Source of the DNA: Phocaeicola plebeius DSM 17135 | GTDB lineage: Bacteria; Bacteroidota; Bacteroidia; Bacteroidales; Bacteroidaceae | Direction of reading: 5' to 3' | Assembly (NCBI RefSeq): GCF_000187895.1 | Contig: NZ_DS990119.1 | Span: 62,001 to 126,000, forward strand | Length of the DNA stretch: 64,000 bases | Part shown: positions 26,057-33,945 of the stretch, one piece after another | Numbering within the stretch: the first letter of the stretch is position 1 | How the letters are laid out: every line of letters begins with the position of its first letter | The notes under the pieces: model-generated | What the model was told of the DNA's origin: nothing | The model's input: the letters and a program-made list of their open reading frames with translations, nothing else | Database searches by the model: none | Program-made: the position numbers and the translations under genes

Positions 26057-27181
26057 ATGGAAGAAAAACTTGTAACACTGGCCATTCTTACTTATTCTAA
26101 AGCCCAGATTCTAAAGAATGTGCTTGAAAATGAAGGAATTGAGGCTTGCATCCATAATGTCAACCTGATTCAGCCTGTCATTTCTTCGGGCGTGAGAATA
26201 CGCATCCGCGAAAGTGATCTGCCCAGGGCATTGAAAATCATTGAAAGTTCTGCGTGGTTGGCCGAAGACGTGGTCAATGAGGAAAAAACGGAAGAAAAGC
26301 ATGGCAAGCAGGTGCTGATACCGGTGGACTTTTCTGATTATTCGATGGCTGCCTGTGAATTCGGTTTCAATTTTGCAGCCAAGATACAGGCAGAAGTCGT
26401 GCTGATGCACGTGTATTTCAGTCCGGTATACATGCCGAGTTTGCAGTATGCGACAGAAAACTACGGGTTGCCGATGGAGCATGAATTGGGCATCAAGAGC
26501 ATGCTCGATAGTATTCATGAACAGCTTAACAATCTGATAAACAGTATTAAAGAACGCATTCAGAAAGGAGAACTTCCTGATGTGAAGTACACCTGCACTC
26601 TGAAAGAAGGTGTACCGGAAGAAGAAATCCTGCATTATGCACGCGAGGAAAAGCCGCTCATAATCATCATGGGAACGCGCGGAAAAGGTGAGAAGGAAAT
26701 GGATCTTATCGGTAGTGTAACGGCCGAAATCATTGACCGTAGCCCGGTATTTGTCTATGCTATCCCGAAAAATGCGCAGAAGAAAAACTTCGATGAAATC
26801 CATAAGGTCGCATTCTTTACCAGCTTTGACCAGCGTGACTTGATTGCATTTGACTCACTGGTAACGACTTTCAAGGATTATCATTTTGAAGTATCGTTCA
26901 TCCATCTGAGCGACAATGCGCAGAAGCGTACGTGGAATGAAATTAAGCTGGTAGGCATTCAGGAATATTTCAAGAAGCAATATCCGCAGCTTACAATTGA
27001 TTACGACATGTTGGGTGGAGAAAGTCTGCTCAGCAATTTGGACGCATATGTCAAGGAAAAAGGCATCGACGTGCTGTGTCTGTCAAATTACAAGCGGAAC
27101 GTCTTTGCACGCTTGTTTAATCCCAGCATTGCCCGTCGGATGATTTTCCATTCCAACACGCCGATTTTGGTGATTAAATAA
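26057..27181 (+). CDS. DUF2007 - Usp - Usp fusion protein
   Basis: A 374-residue cytosolic protein. Residues 1-70 (LAILTYSKAQILKNVLENEGIEACIHNVNLIQPVISSGVRIRIRESDLPRALKII) are a DUF2007 signal-transducing-type domain. Residues about 89-243 are a universal stress domain (QVLIPVDFSDYSMAACEFGFNFA...IIIMGTRGKGEKEMDLIGSVTAEIID), and 250-374 a second, diverged Usp domain ending RLFNPSIARRMIFHSNTPILVIK. The first domain keeps the nucleotide loop G-x2-G-x9-G(S/T)-like region. Function beyond stress response is unknown. Confidence 0.8.
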   Translation: MEEKLVTLAILTYSKAQILKNVLENEGIEACIHNVNLIQPVISSGVRIRIRESDLPRALKIIESSAWLAEDVVNEEKTEEKHGKQVLIPVDFSDYSMAACEFGFNFAAKIQAEVVLMHVYFSPVYMPSLQYATENYGLPMEHELGIKSMLDSIHEQLNNLINSIKERIQKGELPDVKYTCTLKEGVPEEEILHYAREEKPLIIIMGTRGKGEKEMDLIGSVTAEIIDRSPVFVYAIPKNAQKKNFDEIHKVAFFTSFDQRDLIAFDSLVTTFKDYHFEVSFIHLSDNAQKRTWNEIKLVGIQEYFKKQYPQLTIDYDMLGGESLLSNLDAYVKEKGIDVLCLSNYKRNVFARLFNPSIARRMIFHSNTPILVIK

Positions 27182-27207
27182 AGTTTTGTCTTAGAAAAAC
27201 GAATTCT

Positions 27208-27248
27208 CAGGGCCGTTTCCATTCGTCTGGATTCGGCCCTTGGTTTTT
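27208..27248 (+). terminator. Rho-independent terminator
   Basis: CAGGGCCG and CGGCCCTTG form a stem with TTTTT after it, ending the Usp gene. Confidence 0.75.
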
Positions 27249-27349
27249 ATTATTCGCAGAATCGGTAATCTCAAGCTCCAAGAGCGATAAAAATGGTTAT
27301 TGAGATCATCTGCTTATTGATGTATAGAATCGTGCGAATAAGGCCTTAA

Positions 27350-27480
27350 AAAACGCAAGTACGTTCATCTCAAAACACCTTTGTGTTTTATTCCAAACGT
27401 CCTTACGTTTTAATTGGAACGCAAAGGCGTTTTAGATTAAACACAAGTACGTTTTCCTTTAAATACACTTGTGTTTTTTG
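27350..27480. repeat. 22-bp-period palindromic repeat cluster B
   Basis: Six near-palindromes start at 27350, 27372, 27395, 27418, 27439 and 27461 (period 21-23 bp). In one orientation the consensus is AAACGCAAGTACGTTT with the centre AAGT or AAGG; orientation changes between units. Each can form a 6-bp stem with a 4-nt loop. The cluster directly precedes the left provirus junction. Confidence 0.7.
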
Positions 27481-27490
27481 ATAAACGCAT

Positions 27491-27518
27491 AATGAATATA
27501 ATCCGTATAATGATTAAC
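27491..27518 (+). other. Left provirus junction, dif-like site (attL)
   Basis: AATGAATATAA (XerC-type arm), TCCGTA (central hexamer, 27502-27507) and TAATGATTAAC (XerD-type arm). It shares 11 contiguous bases (ATAATCCGTAT) and 19 of 23 around them with the right junction. Confidence 0.7.
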
Positions 27519-27566
27519 TTATTTTGTATCTACATAACTACATTTTTACACATTTTTTAAAACACT

Positions 27567-27734
27567 CCCCTACTCCATAGGGTAGGGCAGAAATCATCCG
27601 AAAGTGTCGGTGTCATTTGCGCAAGTGTTACCAAGATAGAGGGAAATCGCTGTGGAGTTAAGCGATTTTCCTTCGGACAAATGACTGGATTTCATGTTTT
27701 CAAACCCTTCTGTGTCCCCCCAGCCTTTGGGGGG
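27567..27734. other. Hairpins in provirus noncoding region
   Basis: Several stems lie close together: CCCTAC/GTAGGG (27570-27587), GGGAAATCGCT/AGCGATTTTCC (27641-27671), enclosed by GTCATTTG/CAAATGAC (27612-27619 and 27678-27685), and CCCCCC/GGGGGG (27716-27734). The stretch has no gene. In a single-stranded genome these would fold. Confidence 0.6.
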
Positions 27735-27836
27735 AGTAAGTGAGTACATTAACATTTATTCAGACATCTACAGAGCAAAAAAATGATTTGCAAAATGGGG
27801 TAAACGCTCGTTTTGAAAGGCGTGCAAGACTCAGCC

Positions 27837-28018
27837 GTCTACCATCGGCAAAACCTTTTCGCCCGCCAAAGGTAGCATGATTAGAATGATCCGAAAAACC
27901 AAATAACGTTAACTCTGTGTTGCAAGCAACACGCCATTAACGTTATTTACTTTTAGTCTTGATCATTCTAACCATGCAGTTATAATAGGCGAGCGAAAAG
28001 GATATGCCGAAGGTAGAC
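27837..28018. repeat. 182-nt concentric inverted repeat, possible phage origin
   Basis: Three nested pairs share one centre near 27926. The outer arms are 31 nt (27837-27867 and 27988-28018, beginning GTCTACC and ending GGTAGAC, about 26 of 31 matched). The middle arms are GCATGATTAGAATGATC and GATCATTCTAACCATGC. The inner arms are AAATAACGTTAA and TTAACGTTATTT around GTGTTGC/GCAACAC. It lies downstream of the last phage gene and may be an origin, packaging or termination structure. Confidence 0.75.
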
Positions 28019-28057
28019 TAAGGGGCAGAGCAGACATGCACTTGAAATAGGAATTTT

Positions 28058-28291
28058 TTATTTTATATTTTGCCTCCGGCGGGAGCTCTTAGGATGTCCG
28101 AAGGTTTGATAACTGATGTACTCACAATGATGAGTCTGTGACCAATATACGCGAATAGTCAGAACGTATTCGCCATTTACAAACACGTCCTGACCATCAA
28201 ACCAATCCAGATACTTTCCACAATTCAGAAGAAATTCGCAAAGTTCGTCTGTGTCGTGAAAAGGCATCGGAAAATTACTTACTTCAACCAT
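28058..28291 (-). CDS. Small provirus protein, 77 residues
   Basis: Encodes MVEVSNFPMPFHDTDELCEFLLNCGKYLDWFDGQDVFVNG and a basic end (KSSRRRQNIK). No membrane segment. The middle (DVFVNGEYVLTIRVYWSQTHHCEYISYQTF) looks like beta strands. It is the last gene of the provirus and its start overlaps the 30-residue peptide gene by 13 bp. I do not recognise it. Confidence 0.6.
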   Translation of the reverse strand: MVEVSNFPMPFHDTDELCEFLLNCGKYLDWFDGQDVFVNGEYVLTIRVYWSQTHHCEYISYQTFGHPKSSRRRQNIK

Positions 28292-28371
28292 TTGTTAGTA
28301 ATAAATACCAATAGCCTTACAAAAGCAAATGCAAGAACTAAACCGATTAAAAACACAAATGAATAATCCAT
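28279..28371 (-). CDS. 30-residue membrane peptide, candidate lysis protein
   Basis: An ATG at 28371-28369 opens a frame for MDYSFVFLIGLVLAFAFVRL followed by LVFITNKWLK. Residues 4-24 are an almost unbroken hydrophobic helix and the end is positively charged, so it should insert in the inner membrane with the C-terminus inside. It lies 17 bp after VP2 and overlaps the last provirus gene by 13 bp. Size and position suit a small lysis or holin-like protein; this is inference. Confidence 0.6.
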   Translation of the reverse strand: MDYSFVFLIGLVLAFAFVRLLVFITNKWLK

Positions 28372-28388
28372 ACACAAAGATACAAATA

Positions 28389-29432
28389 CTAACGAAATGC
28401 ACCGCGTATCTGGTCATAAAATCCCTGACCAACATTAAAGAGACCGAAGGCACCTTCAGGACCTGAATTATAAATAGCATGACGCAAATCTGCTTTAATT
28501 TGGTCGAGACGATCCTTATAGGAATCTGACTCAAAATCAAACTGCTGCTGTTCACGAGCACCTTTCATAAACTCAGTTACAGCCTTATTAATTTCAGTAT
28601 TAATTTGTGCCTGAGTCAAGTTACCTTGCAGCTTCATATTATTAATGCGAACCATCTGCTCATTAATAGTCTGCTTTATCTGCTGAGGAAGTACTTTGTA
28701 CCACTGATATGCAGACAGATTAGCAAGCATCTGGCCATGAGCACGAAGCTGAGTAAACATTGTATCAGTCTTTCGCTGGCGAATCTCTGAACTTAACATT
28801 TCAGGCCGGAAACGATTCATAATATCCTGACCTTTTGTCTGAGAACGAACAAATCCTGACTCTGTGCGAGTCTTTTCCAAATCAGCCAATAACTTGTCTG
28901 CCTTGTACTGATTTTCTATTTCCTGACCTTCATTTATAAGCTGCTGACCGCGTATATCTTCCTGAGCCTTAAGAGTAGCTATGAACTCTGATGCGATGCC
29001 ACGCAAGCCGGACAAACCTGACATATCAGCTGGCTGCATGGTAGCACCTTGCATCTGAGGAACTACAGCAGGCTGGGCAGCTGGAGAAGTCATGGAAGAA
29101 GCAGAACCGGCAGATCCTCCGTCCATCATCATGTAAGGATTCAGACCAGCTTCTTCTAAACGCTTTCTCTGAGATGATGCGGAATTATACTCATTCTCCG
29201 CATTCCACATATCCCATTCCTGCTCTATCTGTCTTTCCAGCTGTTCACGATTATACTCGTTAGACATCTGGGCAATCTGGATATTTGCTTGATTTGTAGA
29301 CTCAGCTATTTCCTTATTAGCTTTATTGGTATTATTGGTATTAACTATACTGGCAGTAGTCTGCATTCCAGCAGCAGCTACATCACCAGCAGCACCAATA
29401 GCAGCACCTGCAATTTTACCCATATTGTTCAA
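28389..29432 (-). CDS. Microvirus VP2, minor/pilot protein
   Basis: A 347-residue protein starting MNNMGKIAGAAIGAAGDVAA, a Gly/Ala-rich hydrophobic N-terminus, then a long helix (NKANKEIAESTNQANIQIAQMSNEYNREQLERQIEQEWDMWNAENEYNSASSQRKRLEEAGLNPYMMM). The RLEEAGLNPYMMM box is diagnostic of microvirus VP2. The pilot protein travels with DNA into the host (H of phiX174). The C-terminal half is mostly helical and Gln-rich. It follows VP3 after 57 bp. Confidence 0.9.
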   Translation of the reverse strand: MNNMGKIAGAAIGAAGDVAAAGMQTTASIVNTNNTNKANKEIAESTNQANIQIAQMSNEYNREQLERQIEQEWDMWNAENEYNSASSQRKRLEEAGLNPYMMMDGGSAGSASSMTSPAAQPAVVPQMQGATMQPADMSGLSGLRGIASEFIATLKAQEDIRGQQLINEGQEIENQYKADKLLADLEKTRTESGFVRSQTKGQDIMNRFRPEMLSSEIRQRKTDTMFTQLRAHGQMLANLSAYQWYKVLPQQIKQTINEQMVRINNMKLQGNLTQAQINTEINKAVTEFMKGAREQQQFDFESDSYKDRLDQIKADLRHAIYNSGPEGAFGLFNVGQGFYDQIRGAFR

Positions 29433-29489
29433 TTTTTAAGATTATACAAGAAAGGTAGCCGTGATCACGCGACTACCTTTGTCCGATTA

Positions 29490-29975
29490 TTAAGATTCAA
29501 CAGCCGGAGTAGGAGCAGGATCAGGAGAAGGATCTGTATTGGAAGTCTGTTTCTTGACAGCTTCTACAGCTTCTTCTAACTTCTGAATCTCCTTAGAATA
29601 CTCGATGTCCAGATAGGAAGCCCATGCACGCAACTCAGAAGGATGCTGAATATACCTGGACTTAACAAACTGATGCAACTGCTCGTCAGACATCTTTTCG
29701 CGCATCTGGGAAAGCTGAGAAGCAGAACGGTCATGATCCAAATAATCAGAGAACTGGGCAAGAGTCATAGAATCCAACCGTCTTTGATTAAGAATCATGT
29801 AAATATCGTTCCGATAAGTCACAGCAGGAGTAGAACCCAAAGGGGTTTGTACTTCTTCACGGTAAAAATCCTCTACCGGAGAGGGAACACGCAAGGAAGT
29901 CAGCGGAGCCATGAGAGAACAGCAACCACGGACGGGAGTTCCTTCGTGCGGTTTTTGTAATCTTCCTTTAAACAT
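29490..29975 (-). CDS. Microvirus VP3-like protein
   Basis: A 161-residue protein between VP1 and VP2, the place of VP3 (internal scaffolding) in related microviruses. VTYRNDIYMILNQRRLDSMTLAQFSDYLDHDRSASQLSQMREKMSDEQLHQFVKSRYIQHPSELRAWASYLD is helical and charged. The end is Pro/Thr/Asp-rich (SNTDPSPDPAPTPAVES). Function assigned by synteny; similarity is weak by eye. Confidence 0.7.
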   Translation of the reverse strand: MFKGRLQKPHEGTPVRGCCSLMAPLTSLRVPSPVEDFYREEVQTPLGSTPAVTYRNDIYMILNQRRLDSMTLAQFSDYLDHDRSASQLSQMREKMSDEQLHQFVKSRYIQHPSELRAWASYLDIEYSKEIQKLEEAVEAVKKQTSNTDPSPDPAPTPAVES

Positions 29976-29984
29976 AACAACACA

Positions 29985-31805
29985 TTAATAAGGTAAACCA
30001 TTCGGATCCAAAGAACGAACTACATTAACATCAAAAAGCGTACTGCACAAGAACTGGTCGGTATTAAGGTCGGAATTGGCCTTAACTGCAAACAAATTAT
30101 CAAGCACAGAAGGGGATACCTTGAAGAATCCGGCCTTGACAGAATCTGCTTCTACGTTCGGATTGTCAGGGAAATCGACACTATCAGCAGCCAACAAAGC
30201 TTCATCATCGAAAGGAATGATCCAAGTTTTAAGTGAACGCCTGAATTCACCCATAGACTTATCCAAAGTCGTTTTCCAGTTATAATACTGAGGAGCATAA
30301 CCGAAATAAAGGTTAGGAGATACCTTGAAATCACCGTCTTTAGGCTTAACCGGATTCAGACCACGAATAACGGGAACCTGCTCCATACCAATCTTATCAA
30401 ATTCAGGAATAGGGAAGTCAAGCACATTGGTAAGAGTAGTTCCGAAATGTGGAGCACTGGTAATGTAATCAAGCTGGGGCAGAACATGGAACACACACAT
30501 AACAATACCGTATTGACCACCTACGTTAAAGTTAATAGATCCGTTACCGGACATTGTGCCTTTACCTGCAATATCGGCAGCATTTTCACCAGTAATATTG
30601 TTATTTACAACTTCATTAATAGACAAGTCAATATTAATTGATCCAAGCCACTGACACATATCAGAATAAGCCTTATTTACAGACTGACCCCAGTGGGCTT
30701 CAATCTGTGACGGATAATCTTCCTCTGATGCCAATGCAACTTCTTTCCACTTCTGGGCAGCTTCAGCACGGCGTAAGGCAAGAATAGAAACACCAAAACT
30801 AGAATCACCTTCAACAATCAAACCAGAATTAGTGTTATTAAAACGCAAAATACGAGATTCACCAACAGAAGTTTGAGCCTGAAGATAACCACTAGAGCCT
30901 TGAATAGTTACATTTCCGTTCAAAAATGCAACGCCATCCTGTCCAGTGGTAAACGCCGGAGGTGTAGGACCTTCCACAACTTGCATAGAACCTGAGACAG
31001 GAACAGCAGAAGCCTCACCATACTGGGCTTGAGGAATCGTACCATGAAGCAAATCACGCTGCCAGTTGGAATACCGCATATCAAACAGATTGAATGAATC
31101 CTTAAAACCTTCTACGGTAAAATCAAGCTGCAAAGAATCAGCAGATCCGGAAATATAGTCAATATTGAAAGTAGAAGGGTTAGAGCGTTCCCACTGGGTA
31201 TAACGGTTAAAATCCGCATAAATCTTCTGGTATGCAAAAAGTGGGAAAGGAGAGAACTTCAAATTGTTCAACATTGGACGAGTGGCCCATGTAGCACCTT
31301 CACCGCCAGCTGCTTCAACGATATAGGGATAAAAATCACCATAGCCGAGATACTCGAGGATAATACATACAAGCCATGCACGATAATAACCAAACTGATT
31401 TTTAGAATCAGCAAGAGAGACGATGTAATCTGCTACCTGCTCAGCAGTAAAATAAGGGAGTTCATCGCTGAGAGGGACATTATCTGCAAGAACCGGACCG
31501 GATGCATGCAAAAGGTTAGTGCGCATCTGGGTAATTGCAGTAGGAAACTTATTCCACATCTGACGAAACGGCACAAAGTAGAAATCAAAATAACCTCTCA
31601 TTCGGGCAAAGGCAGCTGTATTAAGGGGCTGAGTACGAACGAAAGACTTTACCGTAGCATTAAGATCATCAAAAGGCAGTACGGGAGTCCACCAAACCGG
31701 AATAAGTGAACCAGCTTTGGCAGTAAAGTTAATTTTCTGTGTAAGATCATAACCTGCACGAGTAGGCTTGTTCCTCACAGATTTCATAGACATAATATTA
31801 GCCAT
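29985..31805 (-). CDS. Microvirus major capsid protein VP1
   Basis: A 606-residue capsid protein from MANIMSMKSVRNKPTRAGYD (the ATG at 31805; an upstream ATG at 31826 would overlap the replication gene). DLTQKINFTAKAGSLIPVWWTPVLPFDDL and MRGYFDFYFVPFRQMWNKFPTAITQM are the conserved F-protein start. The length exceeds phiX174 F (427 residues) and is in the range of Alpavirinae. A long insert at about 260-360 is likely the surface-exposed part. Confidence 0.93.
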   Translation of the reverse strand: MANIMSMKSVRNKPTRAGYDLTQKINFTAKAGSLIPVWWTPVLPFDDLNATVKSFVRTQPLNTAAFARMRGYFDFYFVPFRQMWNKFPTAITQMRTNLLHASGPVLADNVPLSDELPYFTAEQVADYIVSLADSKNQFGYYRAWLVCIILEYLGYGDFYPYIVEAAGGEGATWATRPMLNNLKFSPFPLFAYQKIYADFNRYTQWERSNPSTFNIDYISGSADSLQLDFTVEGFKDSFNLFDMRYSNWQRDLLHGTIPQAQYGEASAVPVSGSMQVVEGPTPPAFTTGQDGVAFLNGNVTIQGSSGYLQAQTSVGESRILRFNNTNSGLIVEGDSSFGVSILALRRAEAAQKWKEVALASEEDYPSQIEAHWGQSVNKAYSDMCQWLGSINIDLSINEVVNNNITGENAADIAGKGTMSGNGSINFNVGGQYGIVMCVFHVLPQLDYITSAPHFGTTLTNVLDFPIPEFDKIGMEQVPVIRGLNPVKPKDGDFKVSPNLYFGYAPQYYNWKTTLDKSMGEFRRSLKTWIIPFDDEALLAADSVDFPDNPNVEADSVKAGFFKVSPSVLDNLFAVKANSDLNTDQFLCSTLFDVNVVRSLDPNGLPY

Positions 31806-31809
31806 AGAA

Positions 31810-33447
31810 TCAAATATTTGTTTCAAAAATCATATTCTTATCATTCTGCTCTTTATGTTTCATGCGCTGACGCGCCATGAACCTAACATTTGCACTATAA
31901 GCCTTGTAGGCAAACGTTCTCTTTTTAAATTGTTCAACATCATAAGGCACATTATTATAGAAATACTTTATATCACCGCTTAAACGCTCTTTTCCATCCA
32001 AAAAATCAGATTTTCGTGAGTAAGACTTATCAAAATAAATCTCCTGCTTACGATACCAGTCGACAAGATTCAGGTATTCATAATTCTTCCAAAAACGCTC
32101 TACCTTTCGCAAGAATAACTCATTACGGTCAAAATCACACCACATGAGAGAAAGCGAGCATAGATAAGACTTCCACAGCTTAGCATTATGCTCAAAAACA
32201 GACGAACACAATAGAATCGAGTAAACACACTGAAAAAGCTGGTTATTCAAATCATCATCATGACGGAATTTATCATAATCAAAACGATCAATACGTTTGT
32301 AATTCAAATTCTGTGATAACTCTGTATAAATCAGTAAAAAATCCTCTCTGACACGTTCAGGAACTCTAAGAATACCAGTATCCAACCACGAGTAAAAAGA
32401 AGTCACAAGAGACCTTGCTACATCTGCTTTTTTGTCGGAGTTGAAATAATACCGGAGTCTAGACCAAATTGTGTATACTCTAAAACGCTGCTCATGAGAG
32501 AGCAAAGCGAAACCTTTACACTGGGGATAGACGGAATGGAGCATTTCAGAGGGCGTCCTAAAATTGTCATATCGGCCACGACAAAAGAAGCTACGCTGAA
32601 CAAATTCTGTAAACTTAAGCTTGAGTAACGGTATAAGTTCCGTTCCAAAAATCTTTCTACCCAGAAATCGAGAGTGCTGGGAGAAGCTTTTAACGGCATC
32701 CACTTTAAGGCAAGAGGGAAGAGGCACAGAGCTGTTAACATAGCCCGCAACATAGGAACTGCACGAACCTTGTTCGACAGATTGCGCGTCAATACCACCG
32801 AATGGCCAGCTTTCACGTATATAGTATTCCAGCTTCGATAATAATGTTCCTTTTCCGCAATGCGCTTTCTGATATTTCGACCAATAGGGATACGGATATT
32901 CTCCGAGCGTATGAACCGAGGGGAGGAATAAGGACGGATCGTCGACAAAGAGTAAGATATGGAAATGTGGGCGGAAGGATAGGGGCCCATATTCGCCAGT
33001 GGCAAAAAATCTAATCTTCTGACCTTCATATTTATCTAGATATTTACGCAGACGCTTCATAAACAGCTGCAATTCACGTTTACTGAGATACGGAAAGCGT
33101 CCTTTGTAATTGATACGATAATTAACACGTTTCTGATATTCATTCATCAGCTGAGGAGTCATCAACGTACGACCTAAGTATTCACCAGTATCTGCATCAC
33201 GCATAATATATTCATCATCACCAACCTTGTAAAAACGAAACTGAGGTACAAACTTATCATCAAAAGTGAGAGTTAAAAATACCGTCTTTTTCGCTGTAAG
33301 TGACTCAAAATCACATAAATTAGAATATTTGAAATTGCGAAGCTGTTCACAAGCTACACAATGCTTGCAGGCAACAACCATTTCTTCACCAGTGTACTTG
33401 TTTTTTATACGCTGTGGCTCCAAACAACTGACAAACGGGTAGTTCAT
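31810..33447 (-). CDS. Microvirus replication initiator VP4 (HUH endonuclease)
   Basis: A 545-residue rolling-circle initiator. Motif 2 is RPHFHILLF with H161 and H163, and the two-tyrosine motif is SSYVAGYV with Y232 and Y236, as in phiX174 protein A. An N-terminal cysteine cluster (C8, C27, C30, C33, C45) is typical of microvirus VP4. The protein nicks the double-stranded form at the origin and is covalently joined to the 5' end. It is longer than most gokushovirus VP4 proteins. Its start overlaps the lipoprotein stop (TAATG). Confidence 0.93.
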   Translation of the reverse strand: MNYPFVSCLEPQRIKNKYTGEEMVVACKHCVACEQLRNFKYSNLCDFESLTAKKTVFLTLTFDDKFVPQFRFYKVGDDEYIMRDADTGEYLGRTLMTPQLMNEYQKRVNYRINYKGRFPYLSKRELQLFMKRLRKYLDKYEGQKIRFFATGEYGPLSFRPHFHILLFVDDPSLFLPSVHTLGEYPYPYWSKYQKAHCGKGTLLSKLEYYIRESWPFGGIDAQSVEQGSCSSYVAGYVNSSVPLPSCLKVDAVKSFSQHSRFLGRKIFGTELIPLLKLKFTEFVQRSFFCRGRYDNFRTPSEMLHSVYPQCKGFALLSHEQRFRVYTIWSRLRYYFNSDKKADVARSLVTSFYSWLDTGILRVPERVREDFLLIYTELSQNLNYKRIDRFDYDKFRHDDDLNNQLFQCVYSILLCSSVFEHNAKLWKSYLCSLSLMWCDFDRNELFLRKVERFWKNYEYLNLVDWYRKQEIYFDKSYSRKSDFLDGKERLSGDIKYFYNNVPYDVEQFKKRTFAYKAYSANVRFMARQRMKHKEQNDKNMIFETNI

Positions 33448-33617
33448 TACTCTTTCACGGTATCTGGAAGAATAAGAATAGTTCCACGACTGACTACAGT
33501 ATCAGTCTCACACACAGTTACAGTTACATTACTTCCTGAGAAATCCCAAGATGAACCGCAAGATGCGGCCAAAAAGAGGGATCCAACGCAAAACAGACAT
33601 ACTAAAAATTTTTTCAT
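33447..33617 (-). CDS. Provirus-encoded 56-residue lipoprotein
   Basis: The ATG at 33617-33615 opens a frame for MKKFLVCLFCVGSLFLAASC followed by GSSWDFSGSNVTVTV, CETDTVVSRGTILILPDTVKE. The lipobox LAASC predicts a lipid-modified mature protein of 37 residues. Its start overlaps the upstream stop (ATGA) and its stop overlaps the VP4 start (TAATG), so it is translated as part of the early operon. A lipoprotein in a 6-kb phage is unexpected; superinfection exclusion or surface change is a guess. Confidence 0.7.
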   Translation of the reverse strand: MKKFLVCLFCVGSLFLAASCGSSWDFSGSNVTVTVCETDTVVSRGTILILPDTVKE

Positions 33618-33847
33618 TTGACTAAGAGTTTATGTAAATTAATGTATTCAAACAAAGAACAAATCCTGTCAGACAACACATAAGAAGAAAAGAAATCAGA
33701 AGTCTTTCTAAGACGATGCAAAGACCAAAGACGCTGCACATGATCAGACAACAAAAATCCATGTTGCTTAATCCAGTCGATAAGCTCAGATTTACTTCCA
33801 AAATCTATACGCTTACCACGAGTCCGATGTACTAGAGAATACCTCAT
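33614..33847 (-). CDS. Small provirus early protein, 77 residues
   Basis: MRYSLVHRTRGKRIDFGSKSELIDWIKQHGFLLSDHVQRL and then a basic, aromatic second half (WSLHRLRKTSDFFSSYVLSDRICSLFEYINLHKLLVK). It is the first gene after the right junction (about 110 bp) and overlaps the lipoprotein start by 4 bp. The sequence has the look of a small DNA-binding or regulatory protein, but no family is recognised. Confidence 0.6.
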   Translation of the reverse strand: MRYSLVHRTRGKRIDFGSKSELIDWIKQHGFLLSDHVQRLWSLHRLRKTSDFFSSYVLSDRICSLFEYINLHKLLVK

Positions 33848-33945
33848 AAATTTAACTATTTAAAAGTGGTCAATTCTTCAAATAATAATCTGAGACTGAG
33901 GGTATAAACCTTACAGCAAGACTAAGGAAAGTAAAATATTTGGAT

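Noticed and set aside
27350-27480. CRISPR-like array
   Set aside because: Units repeat every 22 bp with only about 5 bp between them, so there is no room for spacers; orientation flips and no cas genes are present.
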